Source: Verrucomicrobiota bacterium (lineage in GTDB: Bacteria; Verrucomicrobiota; Verrucomicrobiia; Chthoniobacterales; UBA6821). Taken from it: DNA of 64,000 nt. Position 1 is the first letter of the stretch. Each line of letters opens with the position of its first letter. Below the pieces are notes generated by a model. That model had not been told where the DNA came from. It saw nothing but the letters and a program-made list of their open reading frames with translations, and did no database searches. Location of the stretch: positions 105,409 to 169,408 of the forward strand of contig JAIOPL010000015.1 in NCBI GenBank assembly GCA_021413925.1. The letters are read 5' to 3'. The position numbers and the translations under genes are program-made. Positions 55,864 to 64,000 of the stretch are shown here, one piece after another.

Positions 55864-57441
55864 TCACTGCCCACGAGTGATCTCGCGGGCGTAGATGTTG
55901 ATCTGGCCGTCATCCCCGCGTTTGACAGAGGTGATCTGGAAAGGTCGGAGGCCTTCTCTGGAAATCACATTCCCCTCAGCCGGAGGAGTCGCACCTGCAG
56001 GGAACTCCACGATCACACGCACCTTCGCATTAGGCCCAAGTGGAACTCCGGCGATGGCCCCCTGCGGACGAAGCACTGCGCGTCCATTGCCCGAGGCCGT
56101 GACGGCAAAGTGCCCCTTGAGGTAATGACGCTCGCCACCGATACCCCGAGAGGCGATATCTTGCGCATCCGAGGATTCCACGAGGCGGCCACGCGGCATT
56201 TTCCCGGGCTCAAATACAGGCCATATTTCTGAAGGAGTGGTGGCAACGGGTTGGTTGGTCGCTGTCATCGCAGCAGCGTTTGTCGGAAGCGGCCCCGACG
56301 GGATGGCGCTTGGTTTCGGCGATGCTTTGGGTGTTGGAGTGGCGATTGGCGTGCTGATCGGGGTTGGGATCGGAGTTGGTGTGGGTAGCGGTGTTCCCAC
56401 AGGTATGGCCCTAGGTACTGCTGTGGAGGAGTCAGCTCCAATCGGCGTGCTCACGGGGATAGCCGGTAATATGGTCGGTTCATTCACAGGAATAGCCCGT
56501 GCGATCGGGGTGGTGACTTCTTCAACAGTTCGGGACTGCTTGACTGGAATGGCCTTCGCAATCCTGGGTTCGGGAGTGGGTGTCGCCATTTCCTCGGCGA
56601 TTCTGCTCAGGTGACCTGATGGTTTCTCGCCATTCTTGCCAGCCATCTCTTTGTCTCCGGTGATCTTTCCGCCCGAGAGTTTGGCGATGTTGGCCGAGGA
56701 GATAATCGGCAATCCCGCTTCCAGATTCAGTCCCTCAGGAGGTTCCAATGAGAAGCTGGCCTCACCCTTGGCTGCACCGTAGGTGCCGTAGAGCAGGGGC
56801 ATCGTCGTCAGTAGAATTTTATTTTCCGAAAGCCGCTCGATATGAACTACAGCCGAGAGATCGAGAGGCTTCTCGAGTTTGATCTGCTGGCCCGTCACCA
56901 GGGATCGTTTGAGTCCGGGGAGATCCTTCTCCTGGGCTGTGAATGGCTGTTCCAGAAGCACCTCGGGCTGTTCCACCGCCTGGAGCAGGGCTACCAATCC
57001 CGGTTTGCAGAACGTCTCGTCCGTCAGGGGCAAGGTCCCGAGCACCCGATAGGTGCCGACGGCATAGGGAACAAGTTCGCGGACCTGGTGGTAGTTGCGA
57101 ATGAAGTGGCGCAGAAGGTTTGAATTGGCCCTGCGGATTTCGGAGGTGGTCATCGATCCGAATCTCTCGAGTAGCTGACCCGGCTTTAGGAATTCACCAC
57201 GTGGCGCCAGTGTGATCTCAAATCTGATGGGAGGCTCGATCTTGTGCATCCGAATGAGCAACCGGTAGTTGGCCGCTTTTTCGGGATTGGCAAAGATGTA
57301 GTAGCTTCCCATCCAGCAGAGAAAGACGAAGCCGAGCAGGAGAAAGATGAAGACGGTCCACCCGAAGAGACCATCTTTTGATCCGCCCCCCCTTCGGTGT
57401 CCCGACCCTCCTTGATATCCGTAATAGCGCTTGCCTGACAT
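55864..57441 (-). CDS. membrane-anchored protein with long Pro/Thr-rich AIPV-repeat linker
   Basis: 525 residues, unknown function. A Gly/Arg-rich N-terminus (residues 1-22) precedes one transmembrane segment (GWTVFIFLLLGFVFLCWMGSYYIF, near 27-50). Residues 60-260 form a soluble domain. From about 285 to 400 the chain is Pro/Thr/Ile-rich with repeated AIPV and TPIxTP words. The last 110 residues (RHYLKGHFAVTASGNGRAVLRPQG... ITSVKRGDDGQINIYAREITRG) form a second folded domain. It resembles a surface or periplasmic protein with a flexible spacer. It is followed by the MidA-like gene. Confidence 0.65.
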   Translation of the reverse strand: MSGKRYYGYQGGSGHRRGGGSKDGLFGWTVFIFLLLGFVFLCWMGSYYIFANPEKAANYRLLIRMHKIEPPIRFEITLAPRGEFLKPGQLLERFGSMTTSEIRRANSNLLRHFIRNYHQVRELVPYAVGTYRVLGTLPLTDETFCKPGLVALLQAVEQPEVLLEQPFTAQEKDLPGLKRSLVTGQQIKLEKPLDLSAVVHIERLSENKILLTTMPLLYGTYGAAKGEASFSLEPPEGLNLEAGLPIISSANIAKLSGGKITGDKEMAGKNGEKPSGHLSRIAEEMATPTPEPRIAKAIPVKQSRTVEEVTTPIARAIPVNEPTILPAIPVSTPIGADSSTAVPRAIPVGTPLPTPTPIPTPISTPIATPTPKASPKPSAIPSGPLPTNAAAMTATNQPVATTPSEIWPVFEPGKMPRGRLVESSDAQDIASRGIGGERHYLKGHFAVTASGNGRAVLRPQGAIAGVPLGPNAKVRVIVEFPAGATPPAEGNVISREGLRPFQITSVKRGDDGQINIYAREITRGQ

Positions 57442-57507
57442 GAATCACTTAAGAAGAGCGAGGCTCTCGATGGGTGGCAACCGAAAACAGGGAAATCCCT
57501 CCTGACC

Positions 57508-57843
57508 TTACAGAGGTTTTTCTTGAGGTGCCGGCTCGAACGAGGTGCCGCAGCCGCAGCTCCGTGAAGCATGGGGGTTGATCACCCGGAAACCCGCGCC
57601 CGTGAGTTCGTCGACATAGTCGATAGTGCAGCCATCGAGTTGTTCGCTGCTCTCCGGATCGATGGCCACCACGGCGCCGTTCTGTTCGGTCACTTCGTCA
57701 CCCGGCAGGGGGCCACCCAGACTCATGGCGTATTGTAGGCCGGCACACCCCCCTTTCTCCACAGCGAGCCGAAGCCCTGAGTTGCCATTTTCAGAGGCAA
57801 GCTCCCTGAGCTGTTTCGCCGCCGACTCCGTGATATGAATCAT
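57508..57843 (-). CDS. A-type Fe-S carrier protein (HesB/IscA/ErpA family)
   Basis: 111 residues. The three cluster-ligand cysteines are present: Cys33 in KGGCAGLQY and Cys96/Cys98 in SRSCGCGTSF. The opening MIHITESAAKQLREL and DELTGAGFRVINPHA are family features. It carries Fe-S clusters from the scaffold to apo-targets and would cooperate with SufBCD, encoded 3-7 kb upstream. ErpA, IscA and SufA cannot be told apart from this sequence. Confidence 0.94.
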   Translation of the reverse strand: MIHITESAAKQLRELASENGNSGLRLAVEKGGCAGLQYAMSLGGPLPGDEVTEQNGAVVAIDPESSEQLDGCTIDYVDELTGAGFRVINPHASRSCGCGTSFEPAPQEKPL

Positions 57844-58009
57844 GAACTTACCTTTCAGGATGCATCACCTGAAGTCAACCGGAGTCCTTTGGGTTTTTGA
57901 GAGCAACCAAGGGTTTTTGAGAGCCGTTTCGACCAGGACGTTCTAAAAATAGAGCTTTTTTCCATTTTGGCTTGTCCGCTTAGCCGGTTGGCCCGATTTT
58001 CCTTAGCTC
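57844..58009 (+). promoter_or_regulatory. divergent region upstream of purS with 14-bp direct repeats
   Basis: GGGTTTTTGAGAGC occurs at 57891-57904 and again at 57911-57924, a 20-bp period, i.e. about two helical turns. It lies 86-119 bp upstream of purS and 48-81 bp upstream of the Fe-S carrier start. Spacing fits a pair of binding sites for one regulator on the same DNA face. No purine riboswitch fold was seen. Confidence 0.5.
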
Positions 58010-58240
58010 ATGAAAGCCGTCGTTACCGTCATGCCGAAACCCGCCATCCTCGATCCAGCCGGAGTCGCTACCGGTCAAGCCATGGAGCACCTTGGCCTCA
58101 AGGGAGTCCGCTCCGTCCGTATCGGGAAATCGATCGAGATCGAAGTCGATGGCGCCGACGAGAAACAACTTCACGAGATCTGCCACGACCTCCTCTCCAA
58201 TCCCGTGGTCGAGGATTACAAGCTCGAGATTCTCTCCTAA
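58010..58240 (+). CDS. purS: phosphoribosylformylglycinamidine synthase subunit PurS
   Basis: 76 residues, the usual PurS length. Sequence [46 protein letters not shown] and [18 protein letters not shown] match the family. PurS bridges PurQ and PurL in the three-part FGAM synthase found outside Proteobacteria with the large PurL. Its stop is two bases before the purQ start. Confidence 0.95.
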   Translation: MKAVVTVMPKPAILDPAGVATGQAMEHLGLKGVRSVRIGKSIEIEVDGADEKQLHEICHDLLSNPVVEDYKLEILS

Positions 58241-58242
58241 CG

Positions 58243-58959
58243 ATGGCGCCGATCATGAAGGTTGCCGTCATTCAGTTTCCCGGTTCGAACTGCGACACCG
58301 ACTGCCAGGCTGCGCTTGCTTCTTTCCCCGGCGTTCAGGCAGAGATCGTCTGGCACAAGGAAACTTCCCTTGCCGGATATGATGCCGTGGTTCTCCCCGG
58401 CGGCTTCTCCTATGGCGATTACCTCCGCTGCGGATCGATCGCCCGGTTCTCCCCAATCATGGGGGCCGTCCGTGTCGCGGCCGATTCCGGCGTTCTGGTG
58501 CTCGGCATCTGCAATGGCTTCCAGATTCTTTGCGAAGCAGGGCTTCTGCCCGGGACGTTGATGCGTAACAACGGCCTGCTCTTCCGCTGCGAGCGCCTTC
58601 AACTGCGTGTCGAGAATACGGACTCTCCCTTCACCTCCATGCTTCATCAGGGACAGGTGCTCGACATCCCGATCGCTCATGGCGAGGGAAACTACTTTGC
58701 CGATCCTGAGACCCTGGCTCAGATCGAGGCCAATAACCAGATCCTAGTCCGCTACTGCGATGCCTCGGGGAATGTGACCCCCGAAGCCAATCCCAACGGC
58801 TCACTTGGCAACATCGCCGGCATCTGCAGCCATGGCCGGAATGTCTTCGGCCTCATGCCCCACCCGGAGCGCGTCTGCGATCCGATACTGGGTGGCATTG
58901 ATGGGCGCGGTATCTTCCAGTCGATGATCGAGGCGGTTCAAAAGACGAAGGCAAAATGA
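58243..58959 (+). CDS. purQ: phosphoribosylformylglycinamidine synthase subunit PurQ
   Basis: 238 residues, class I glutamine amidotransferase. [10 protein letters not shown] at the N-terminus, [14 protein letters not shown] near 51-64, nucleophile Cys90 in [10 protein letters not shown], and the His-Glu pair in GLMPHPERV near 207. It supplies ammonia to PurL. The second ATG at 58255 ([12 protein letters not shown]) equals the commonest family start and is equally likely. Confidence 0.96.
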   Translation: MAPIMKVAVIQFPGSNCDTDCQAALASFPGVQAEIVWHKETSLAGYDAVVLPGGFSYGDYLRCGSIARFSPIMGAVRVAADSGVLVLGICNGFQILCEAGLLPGTLMRNNGLLFRCERLQLRVENTDSPFTSMLHQGQVLDIPIAHGEGNYFADPETLAQIEANNQILVRYCDASGNVTPEANPNGSLGNIAGICSHGRNVFGLMPHPERVCDPILGGIDGRGIFQSMIEAVQKTKAK

Positions 58960-59106
58960 AGAATGAAGAATGAAGAATGAAAAAGAGAGTGATGTCTCCA
59001 CTTCACCCCTCTTCGCATTCTGCCCTTTTAACCTTCTAACTTTTTAACCTGTCACTTTCCCACTTCCCCCCTTCTGCAGTTCCTCTTTCCTAACAGCCTT
59101 TCACCA
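58960..59106. repeat. purQ-purL spacer with repeat words
   Basis: The spacer starts with tandem gaagaat words (aatgaagaatgaagaatg, 58954-58980 region) and goes over into a pyrimidine-rich second half with cttcgcattct and cactttcccacttcc ending just before purL. It follows the same purine-then-pyrimidine pattern as other spacers and breaks an otherwise tight purSQL operon by 147 bp. Confidence 0.6.
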
Positions 59107-61332
59107 ATGTCCAATCCCGCTATCACGCCAGAACTTATCGCCAAGCACGGACTCTCCCCCGAAGAGTACGAAAAAGTTCTTTCCATCCTTGGCCGCGAGC
59201 CGAGCTTCGAGGAGCTCGGCGTCTTCTCGGTCATGTGGAGCGAACACTGCTCCTACAAGAACTCCCGCCCCGAGCTCCGGAAGTTCCCCACCACAGGACC
59301 CAGCGTCCTGGTCAAGGCGGGCGAGGAAAATGCAGGTGTCATCGATATCGGGGATGGATGGGCGGTCGCTTTCAAGATCGAGAGTCATAACCACCCGAGC
59401 GCCGTCGAGCCATTCCAGGGTGCGGCCACCGGAGTCGGTGGTATCATCCGCGATATCTTCACCATGGGAGCGCGTCCCGTTTTCCTCATGGATTCACTCC
59501 GCTTCGGCCCCATCGAGGGGGACTCGGAGCAGGCCAAGACCAATAGACGCCTCTTTGCGGGAGTGGTCGCTGGCATCGCCCACTATGGCAACTGCATCGG
59601 TCTGCCGACCATCGCCGGTGAGGTTTATTTCGATGAGAGCTATAGCGGTAACCCGCTGGTGAATGCCTTCTGCCTCGGCATCCTGCGTCACGAGCAGATA
59701 GCTCGAGGAGCAGCCGAGGGCGTGGGAAATCCTGTCTTCTATGTCGGCGCTGAGACCGGCCGTGATGGTCTGGCTGGCGCCGCCTTCGCCTCCCGCGAAC
59801 TGACCGAGGAATCAAAGGCTGATCGTCCCGCCGTCCAGGTCGGCGATCCCTTCCGTGAGAAGCTTTTGCTTGAGGCTTGCCTCGAGCTCCTTGCTACCGA
59901 TTGCGTCGCCGGCATCCAGGACATGGGTGCGGCGGGACTCACCTGCTCCACCTGCGAGACCGCCAGCCGCGGAGGTACTGGTGTGGAGATCGATATCCAG
60001 CTGGTGCCTCAGCGCGCCAAGGGGCAGACCCCCTATGAGGTTCTCCTAAGCGAATCTCAGGAGCGCATGCTCGTTATCGTCAAAAAGGGCCAGGAGGCCA
60101 TTGTGAAACAGATTTTCGAGAAGTGGGATCTGCCCTATGCCGAGATCGGCAAGGTCACCGACGACGGCATGATGCGCGTCCGCAACGGGAACGATGTCGT
60201 GGTGAACGTCCCTGCCCGGGCGCTTGCCGATGACGGCCCGCTCTATTCCCGAGAGGCCGCTCCGTTCACCCCACCTGCCCAGCTTGATTTGGCCACGGTG
60301 CCCCAAGCTGATCCCGAGACTGCTCTGCCGAAGCTTCTCGCTCATCCCAGCATCGCCAGCAAGCGCTGGGTCTGGCTCCAGTACGACCACATGGTCCGCA
60401 CCGGTACCGCAGTTCTTCCGGGTTCCGATGCAGCGGTCTTCATTGTCCGCGAGGCGAACAAGATCTTGGCGGCCGCTACCGACTGCAATGCCATCTATTG
60501 CAAACTTGATCCGGGTGTCGGAGCACGTATTGCTGTCGCAGAGTGTGCCCGCAATCTTGCCTGCTCCGGCGCTGTGCCGATCGGCGTCACCGACAACCTG
60601 AATTTCGGCAATCCGCACAAGCCCGAGAACTTCTACCAGCTCCGCGCCGCCGTGGAGGGAATCTCTGAAGGGTGCCGTGCATTTGGTGTGCCGGTCACAG
60701 GCGGCAACGTCAGCCTCTACAACGAGAGCCCCGCCGGGGCGATCGACCCAACCCCGACCATCTCCATGGTTGGAACCATTGCTGATGCAGCCAACATCAC
60801 CACCCAGGCCTTCAAGGAGGCCGGTGATCAGATCTTCCTGATCGGCGAGACCGGCAGTGAGCTTGGTGCTTCTCATTATCTCTTGGCCATTCATGGCCGC
60901 AAGGAGGGTGCCCCTCCAGCGATGGACTTTGCTAAGGAAATCGCCATCCACAACGCCCTACTCGGAGTCATCCGCAAGGGGCTTGTCCAGAGCGCCCACG
61001 ACTGCTCCGAGGGCGGCCTGGCCGTAACTATTGCCGAGTCCTGCTTCGGCAACTCCCTTGGTGCCTCCATCGATTTCGGTGCCACTGATCAGCGTCCCGA
61101 CGTCGTCCTCTTCAACGAGACCCAGGGGCGTATCGTCATCTCGGTGAAATCAGCTGATGTGGCTGCCATCGAAAAAGAGCTATCCGCCACAGGCGTCCCC
61201 TTCCGAAAGATCGGCGAGGTTACGGCCAAGGCAGAGCTCTCCATCAAGACGGGAGCAAATTCCTACAGCTGGTCGGTTTCTTCGCTGAATGAGACCTTTG
61301 AAGTGGCTATTCCGAAGCTGATGGAAGGGTAA
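59107..61332 (+). CDS. purL: phosphoribosylformylglycinamidine synthase subunit PurL
   Basis: 741 residues, the size of the small PurL that works with PurS and PurQ. The catalytic His is in [13 protein letters not shown] (His47). ATP/Mg segments include [23 protein letters not shown] near 90-112 and [18 protein letters not shown] near 275-292, and the second half repeats the fold with [16 protein letters not shown] and [11 protein letters not shown]. It converts FGAR to FGAM in purine synthesis. Confidence 0.98.
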   Translation: MSNPAITPELIAKHGLSPEEYEKVLSILGREPSFEELGVFSVMWSEHCSYKNSRPELRKFPTTGPSVLVKAGEENAGVIDIGDGWAVAFKIESHNHPSAVEPFQGAATGVGGIIRDIFTMGARPVFLMDSLRFGPIEGDSEQAKTNRRLFAGVVAGIAHYGNCIGLPTIAGEVYFDESYSGNPLVNAFCLGILRHEQIARGAAEGVGNPVFYVGAETGRDGLAGAAFASRELTEESKADRPAVQVGDPFREKLLLEACLELLATDCVAGIQDMGAAGLTCSTCETASRGGTGVEIDIQLVPQRAKGQTPYEVLLSESQERMLVIVKKGQEAIVKQIFEKWDLPYAEIGKVTDDGMMRVRNGNDVVVNVPARALADDGPLYSREAAPFTPPAQLDLATVPQADPETALPKLLAHPSIASKRWVWLQYDHMVRTGTAVLPGSDAAVFIVREANKILAAATDCNAIYCKLDPGVGARIAVAECARNLACSGAVPIGVTDNLNFGNPHKPENFYQLRAAVEGISEGCRAFGVPVTGGNVSLYNESPAGAIDPTPTISMVGTIADAANITTQAFKEAGDQIFLIGETGSELGASHYLLAIHGRKEGAPPAMDFAKEIAIHNALLGVIRKGLVQSAHDCSEGGLAVTIAESCFGNSLGASIDFGATDQRPDVVLFNETQGRIVISVKSADVAAIEKELSATGVPFRKIGEVTAKAELSIKTGANSYSWSVSSLNETFEVAIPKLMEG

Positions 61333-61360
61333 CGAAAGGGCTGTTTTTTGAGAATGCTTC

Positions 61361-61376
61361 GGGTGTGGCGACACCC
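61361..61376. terminator. hairpin between convergent purL and recQ
   Basis: GGGTGT-GGCG-ACACCC is a six-bp stem with a four-base loop, 28 bp after the purL stop and 19 bp before the recQ stop. No T-run follows on either strand, so intrinsic termination is uncertain. Confidence 0.35.
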
Positions 61377-61394
61377 CGTACCATTTGTTGAGTG

Positions 61395-63251
61395 TTATTT
61401 ACGTTCGGCCAGATGATCCCTGATGGCGGAGATAAAGGTCTCGCCGAATTCGGAGAGCTTTTTCTGACCGATGCCGCTGATCGAGGACATCAGTTCGAGA
61501 GTGCTTGGCTGTTCTCGGGCCATGAGCCGGAGGGTCACATCCGAGAAGATGACGTAGGCGGGCACATTCCGCTCGTCGGCGAGTGTTCGTCGGAGGGCTC
61601 GGAGCGCGTTGAAGAGTTGCTCATCGCAGACGATGTCACCCCGGTCTAACGCCCTAGAGGGAGTCCGTGTTGCTTCAGTGTTTGGCGTTATGGGTTTGGT
61701 GAGGCGGATCTGACGGCGATCTCTCAGGATGGCCATTCCTTCGGAACTCAATTCGATGGTGGCAAAGCCGCTACTTGTTGATTGCTGTTGGAGGATCCCC
61801 ATGCGAAGGAGTTGGCGTCCTATTTCTTGCCACTGGCGACGGTCGATGTCCCTGCCTATTCCGTAGGTAGAAAGCTGATCATGGTGCCAGCGGCTGATCT
61901 TCTCAGTTTTCGCTCCGACCAGGACCTCAGCGATGTGGGCCATGCCGACAGAGAACCCTGCCGCCTGCCGGATGCGCAAAACGCAGGAGAGTAATTTCTG
62001 AGCGAGGAGCGTTCCTCCGTCGCCGGGATACGGTTCACGCGGCAGGATGCAGTTATCGCAGCCGCCACAGTTTCCCTCGCTACCCGTCTCACCGAAATAA
62101 TCCAAGAGAGTGGCTCGTCTGCATTGCTCAGCCTCGGCGTAGTGGAGGATCTGCTGGAGTTGCTCAAGCGCGATCCTTCGTTCCTCGGGATCGGTTTTTT
62201 CGTCGATAAAGCGGCGCTGTTTGACAGCATCACCGGAGCTGTAAAGCAGGAGGCACTCGGAGGGAAGACCGTCGCGCCCCGCGCGTCCCGTCTCCTGATA
62301 GTAGCCCTCGATATTTTTAGGCAGATCGTAATGGATCACGAAGCGGACGTTCGATTTGTTTATCCCCATGCCAAAGGCGATGGTGGCGCAAATCACATGT
62401 GTCTTATCTCGCAGGAAAAGCTCCTGATTCTTCGCCCGCTCTGTCGTGGTGAGTCCCGCGTGGTAGGGGAGCGCAGGGATGCCGTCGTCGGAGAGTTTGC
62501 TGGCCAGTTCTTCGGCCCCTTTGCGGCTCTGGCAGTATATAATACCGGCTTCGCTGCGGCGGGACTTGATGAAGAATCTAACTTTTTCGTATGCCTTCGC
62601 CTTCGCCTCAACCCGGTAGGTGAGATTTGGCCGGTTGAAGCTGGCCACAAAGCGGTGAGCCTTCTCAAGCCGGAGTTGCGTTACTATATCTTCCCGGACG
62701 CGGGGTGTCGCAGTGGCGGTTAGGGCAAGGAGGGGTGTTTTTGGGAAGAGATTACGTAGTGCGGCTATCTGCCTGTATTCGGGCCGGAAATCGTGGCCCC
62801 ACTCACTGATGCAGTGGGCCTCATCGATTGCTAGCAGGCTGACGCCCCAACGCTGGAGATCCTCCAGGACGCCGGAGAGCATCAGGCGCTCCGGGGCAAG
62901 GTAGAGCAACTTGTATTGGCCCGCATGAAGTCCTCGGAGACGTGCACTCGACTCCGCCGCAGTGAGCGAAGAGTTCAGATAGGTCGCCGCCACGCCCGCC
63001 GCATGGAGGGAATCGACCTGGTCCTTCATCAGGGCAATGAGAGGGGAGACTACAACGGTAAGTCTTGGCAGGAGGAGTCCCGGAATCTGAAAGCAGAGAG
63101 ATTTTCCTCCCCCTGTCGGCAGAAGCGCAAAGGCATCCCTACCTGCAAGGATCTCCTCCATGATCTCCCGCTGAAGTGGGCGGAATGTATCAAATCCGAA
63201 GATCTGCTTGAGAGAGTTAGCAAGCGAATCGGGAGGCGTAGTAGGCATCAA
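61395..63251 (-). CDS. recQ: ATP-dependent DNA helicase RecQ
   Basis: 618 residues, complete. SF2 core: Walker A LPTGGGKSLCFQIP with Lys50, DEAH box AIDEAHCISEWGHDFRPEY at 142-160, motif V/VI region VICATIAFGMGINKSNVRFVIHYDLPKNIEGYYQETGRAGRDG. The RQC zinc-binding part has Cys residues in EQCRRAT and NCGGCDNC near 375-400. The C-terminal HRDC domain is LFNALRALRRTLADERNVPAYVIFSDVTLRLMAREQP. It unwinds DNA 3' to 5' in recombination and fork repair. Confidence 0.97.
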   Translation of the reverse strand: MMPTTPPDSLANSLKQIFGFDTFRPLQREIMEEILAGRDAFALLPTGGGKSLCFQIPGLLLPRLTVVVSPLIALMKDQVDSLHAAGVAATYLNSSLTAAESSARLRGLHAGQYKLLYLAPERLMLSGVLEDLQRWGVSLLAIDEAHCISEWGHDFRPEYRQIAALRNLFPKTPLLALTATATPRVREDIVTQLRLEKAHRFVASFNRPNLTYRVEAKAKAYEKVRFFIKSRRSEAGIIYCQSRKGAEELASKLSDDGIPALPYHAGLTTTERAKNQELFLRDKTHVICATIAFGMGINKSNVRFVIHYDLPKNIEGYYQETGRAGRDGLPSECLLLYSSGDAVKQRRFIDEKTDPEERRIALEQLQQILHYAEAEQCRRATLLDYFGETGSEGNCGGCDNCILPREPYPGDGGTLLAQKLLSCVLRIRQAAGFSVGMAHIAEVLVGAKTEKISRWHHDQLSTYGIGRDIDRRQWQEIGRQLLRMGILQQQSTSSGFATIELSSEGMAILRDRRQIRLTKPITPNTEATRTPSRALDRGDIVCDEQLFNALRALRRTLADERNVPAYVIFSDVTLRLMAREQPSTLELMSSISGIGQKKLSEFGETFISAIRDHLAERK

Positions 63252-63283
63252 TAAGTGAGTGAAAATTACCCGTCGTTTTGCTG

Positions 63284-63385
63284 TTACCCTTCCGGAACCT
63301 CGGCGGTGACGTGTTCAGAAGCCGCTTTCTGATCGCCTATGGCCGTATTGAGGCGATCGATTTCCAGCCAGCCGAAAGAGATCAT
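63284..63385 (-). CDS. possible 33-codon gene coupled to the toxin gene
   Basis: An ATG at 63385 overlaps the toxin stop by four bases (ATGA) and opens a 33-residue frame beginning MISFGWLEIDRLNTAIGDQK and ending TAEVPEG. The composition looks protein-like and it fills most of the toxin-recQ gap on the same strand. A perfect 8-bp inverted repeat, GATCGCCT/AGGCGATC (63331-63338 and 63351-63358), lies inside it, so part of the sequence may instead be a hairpin. No homologue is known to me. Confidence 0.35.
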   Translation of the reverse strand: MISFGWLEIDRLNTAIGDQKAASEHVTAEVPEG

Positions 63386-63711
63386 TTTTCCCGTCCAGTT
63401 AATTCGTCCAGGTGAAAGAGTCTTTCTCCCCGCATGACGTAGATGATGAAGATTTGGTTGCCCTGAAGGCGGTAGAAGATGCGGAGGGGAGGAATCACCA
63501 GATGTCTGTAGGTGGTTCCACGCAATTCCTTGGGACAGGATCCTGACTTAGGAAAGTTGGCGAGTCTCTCCACTGATTCAAAAACTCTGTGGACCAGTCG
63601 TTTTGCCGCATCGGGCTTATCCAGAGCTATGTAATCGGCGACACGGTCGAGATCCGCCAGCGCGGGCTCAGTCCAGATAACGCTCAGGGAGGTATTCCCT
63701 AAGCCAGCCAT
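63382..63711 (-). CDS. RelE/ParE-family toxin
   Basis: 109 residues. ParE/RelE features: VIWTEPALADLDRVADYIALDKPDAAKRLVHRVFESVERLANFPKSG, then ELRGTTYRHLVIPPLRIFYRLQGNQIFIIYVMRGER. The fold matches type II toxins that act on ribosome-bound mRNA (RelE) or gyrase (ParE); the sequence does not settle which. It starts 13 bases inside the antitoxin gene, the usual coupled order. Confidence 0.88.
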   Translation of the reverse strand: MAGLGNTSLSVIWTEPALADLDRVADYIALDKPDAAKRLVHRVFESVERLANFPKSGSCPKELRGTTYRHLVIPPLRIFYRLQGNQIFIIYVMRGERLFHLDELTGREK

Positions 63712-63956
63712 CGTTTCATACGCTTTCTGGCGTCCGTGTTAGAGAGAGTCCTTCCTTCCTGCACGGCCTTTTCGCCTCGGGCGATGCCTTCCAAAAGAGA
63801 GATCTTTTTCCGCATTTCCGAGAAGGTATCGACATCGATCAGGAAAGCGACTGGGAGGCCGTGCTGAGTGATCATGATGGGCTCTCGATCTTCTGAAATC
63901 TGATCGATCAGATCAGTGGCCTTGCGCTTCAGGGTGGTGACGAGTTCTGTTCGCAT
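63699..63956 (-). CDS. Phd/YefM-family antitoxin
   Basis: 85 residues. The N-terminal DNA-binding part, ELVTTLKRKATDLIDQISEDREPIMITQHGLPVAFLIDVDTFSEM, is characteristic of Phd/YefM antitoxins; the C-terminal part would wrap the toxin. It probably also represses the operon. The frame is open to 63992, but the ATG at 63956 (MRTELVTTL) fits the family start. The promoter lies near the end of the window, where gtgacactaaagtgatact contains a short direct repeat of gtga. Confidence 0.87.
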   Translation of the reverse strand: MRTELVTTLKRKATDLIDQISEDREPIMITQHGLPVAFLIDVDTFSEMRKKISLLEGIARGEKAVQEGRTLSNTDARKRMKRWLA

Positions 63957-64000
63957 CAAAGTGACACTAAAGTGATACTCTTTTTGACACAAGCGGTTTT

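Overview
The window is 64 kb of a moderately GC-rich bacterial chromosome carrying core genes such as rplKAJL, rpoBC, rpsB-tsf, argS, tmk, proB, sufCBD and purSQL. It best fits a Gram-negative of the PVC group, probably Verrucomicrobiota. The evidence is a heptosyltransferase-type GT9, a YqgE protein, an apparent ceramide-type locus, a ClpS-DUF2017 pair, and translation starts that lack Shine-Dalgarno sequences. This placement is inference; no 16S rRNA gene is present.

Layout. 1-7.3 kb: a secreted SGNH hydrolase, then a phosphohexomutase, a YbjQ protein, and a translationally coupled pair (a GT4 glycosyltransferase fused to a helical domain, and a GH130 phosphorylase) that could make and recycle a mannoside. 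7.4 kb: tRNA-Pro with a second copy of its 3' end 115 bp downstream. 7.6-11 kb: three genes matching the bacterial sphingolipid set (serine palmitoyltransferase-like, GNAT-type ceramide synthase-like, ceramide reductase-like). 11.1-15.6 kb: a minus-strand ECF sigma operon of four genes, bounded by partial copies of the same gene junction, so it looks inserted. 15.7-29.6 kb: yqgE, then rplK-rplA-rplJ-rplL-rpoB-rpoC-rpsB-tsf and a PtsN-like EIIA gene. 29.8-31.5 kb: argS. 31.8-39.2 kb: a type I restriction-modification system (hsdRMS) and an opposing DUF4143 ATPase. 39.3-50.3 kb: a tightly packed plus-strand run (tmk, holB, proB, an ABC-2 type permease, a TPR-like protein, a phosphoesterase, GT9, thiH, thiS, ybeY, an unknown gene, clpS, DUF2017, recO, GH8). 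50.4-54.5 kb: a Fur-family regulator with sufCBD. 54.6-57.8 kb: minus-strand MidA-like, Pro-rich membrane protein and A-type Fe-S carrier genes. 58-61.3 kb: purS-purQ-purL. 61.4-64 kb: recQ and a Phd/RelE-type toxin-antitoxin pair with a possible 33-codon coupled gene.

The least expected signal lies between the genes. Many intergenic spacers begin, right after (or inside) a stop codon, with a purine-rich run of short tandem words, and end, just before the next start, with a pyrimidine-rich run that is roughly its reverse complement. The words differ from spacer to spacer. In one case two spacers with the same flanking sequence carry different words. A related low-complexity block appears to sit inside proB. 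I do not know a named element that matches this.
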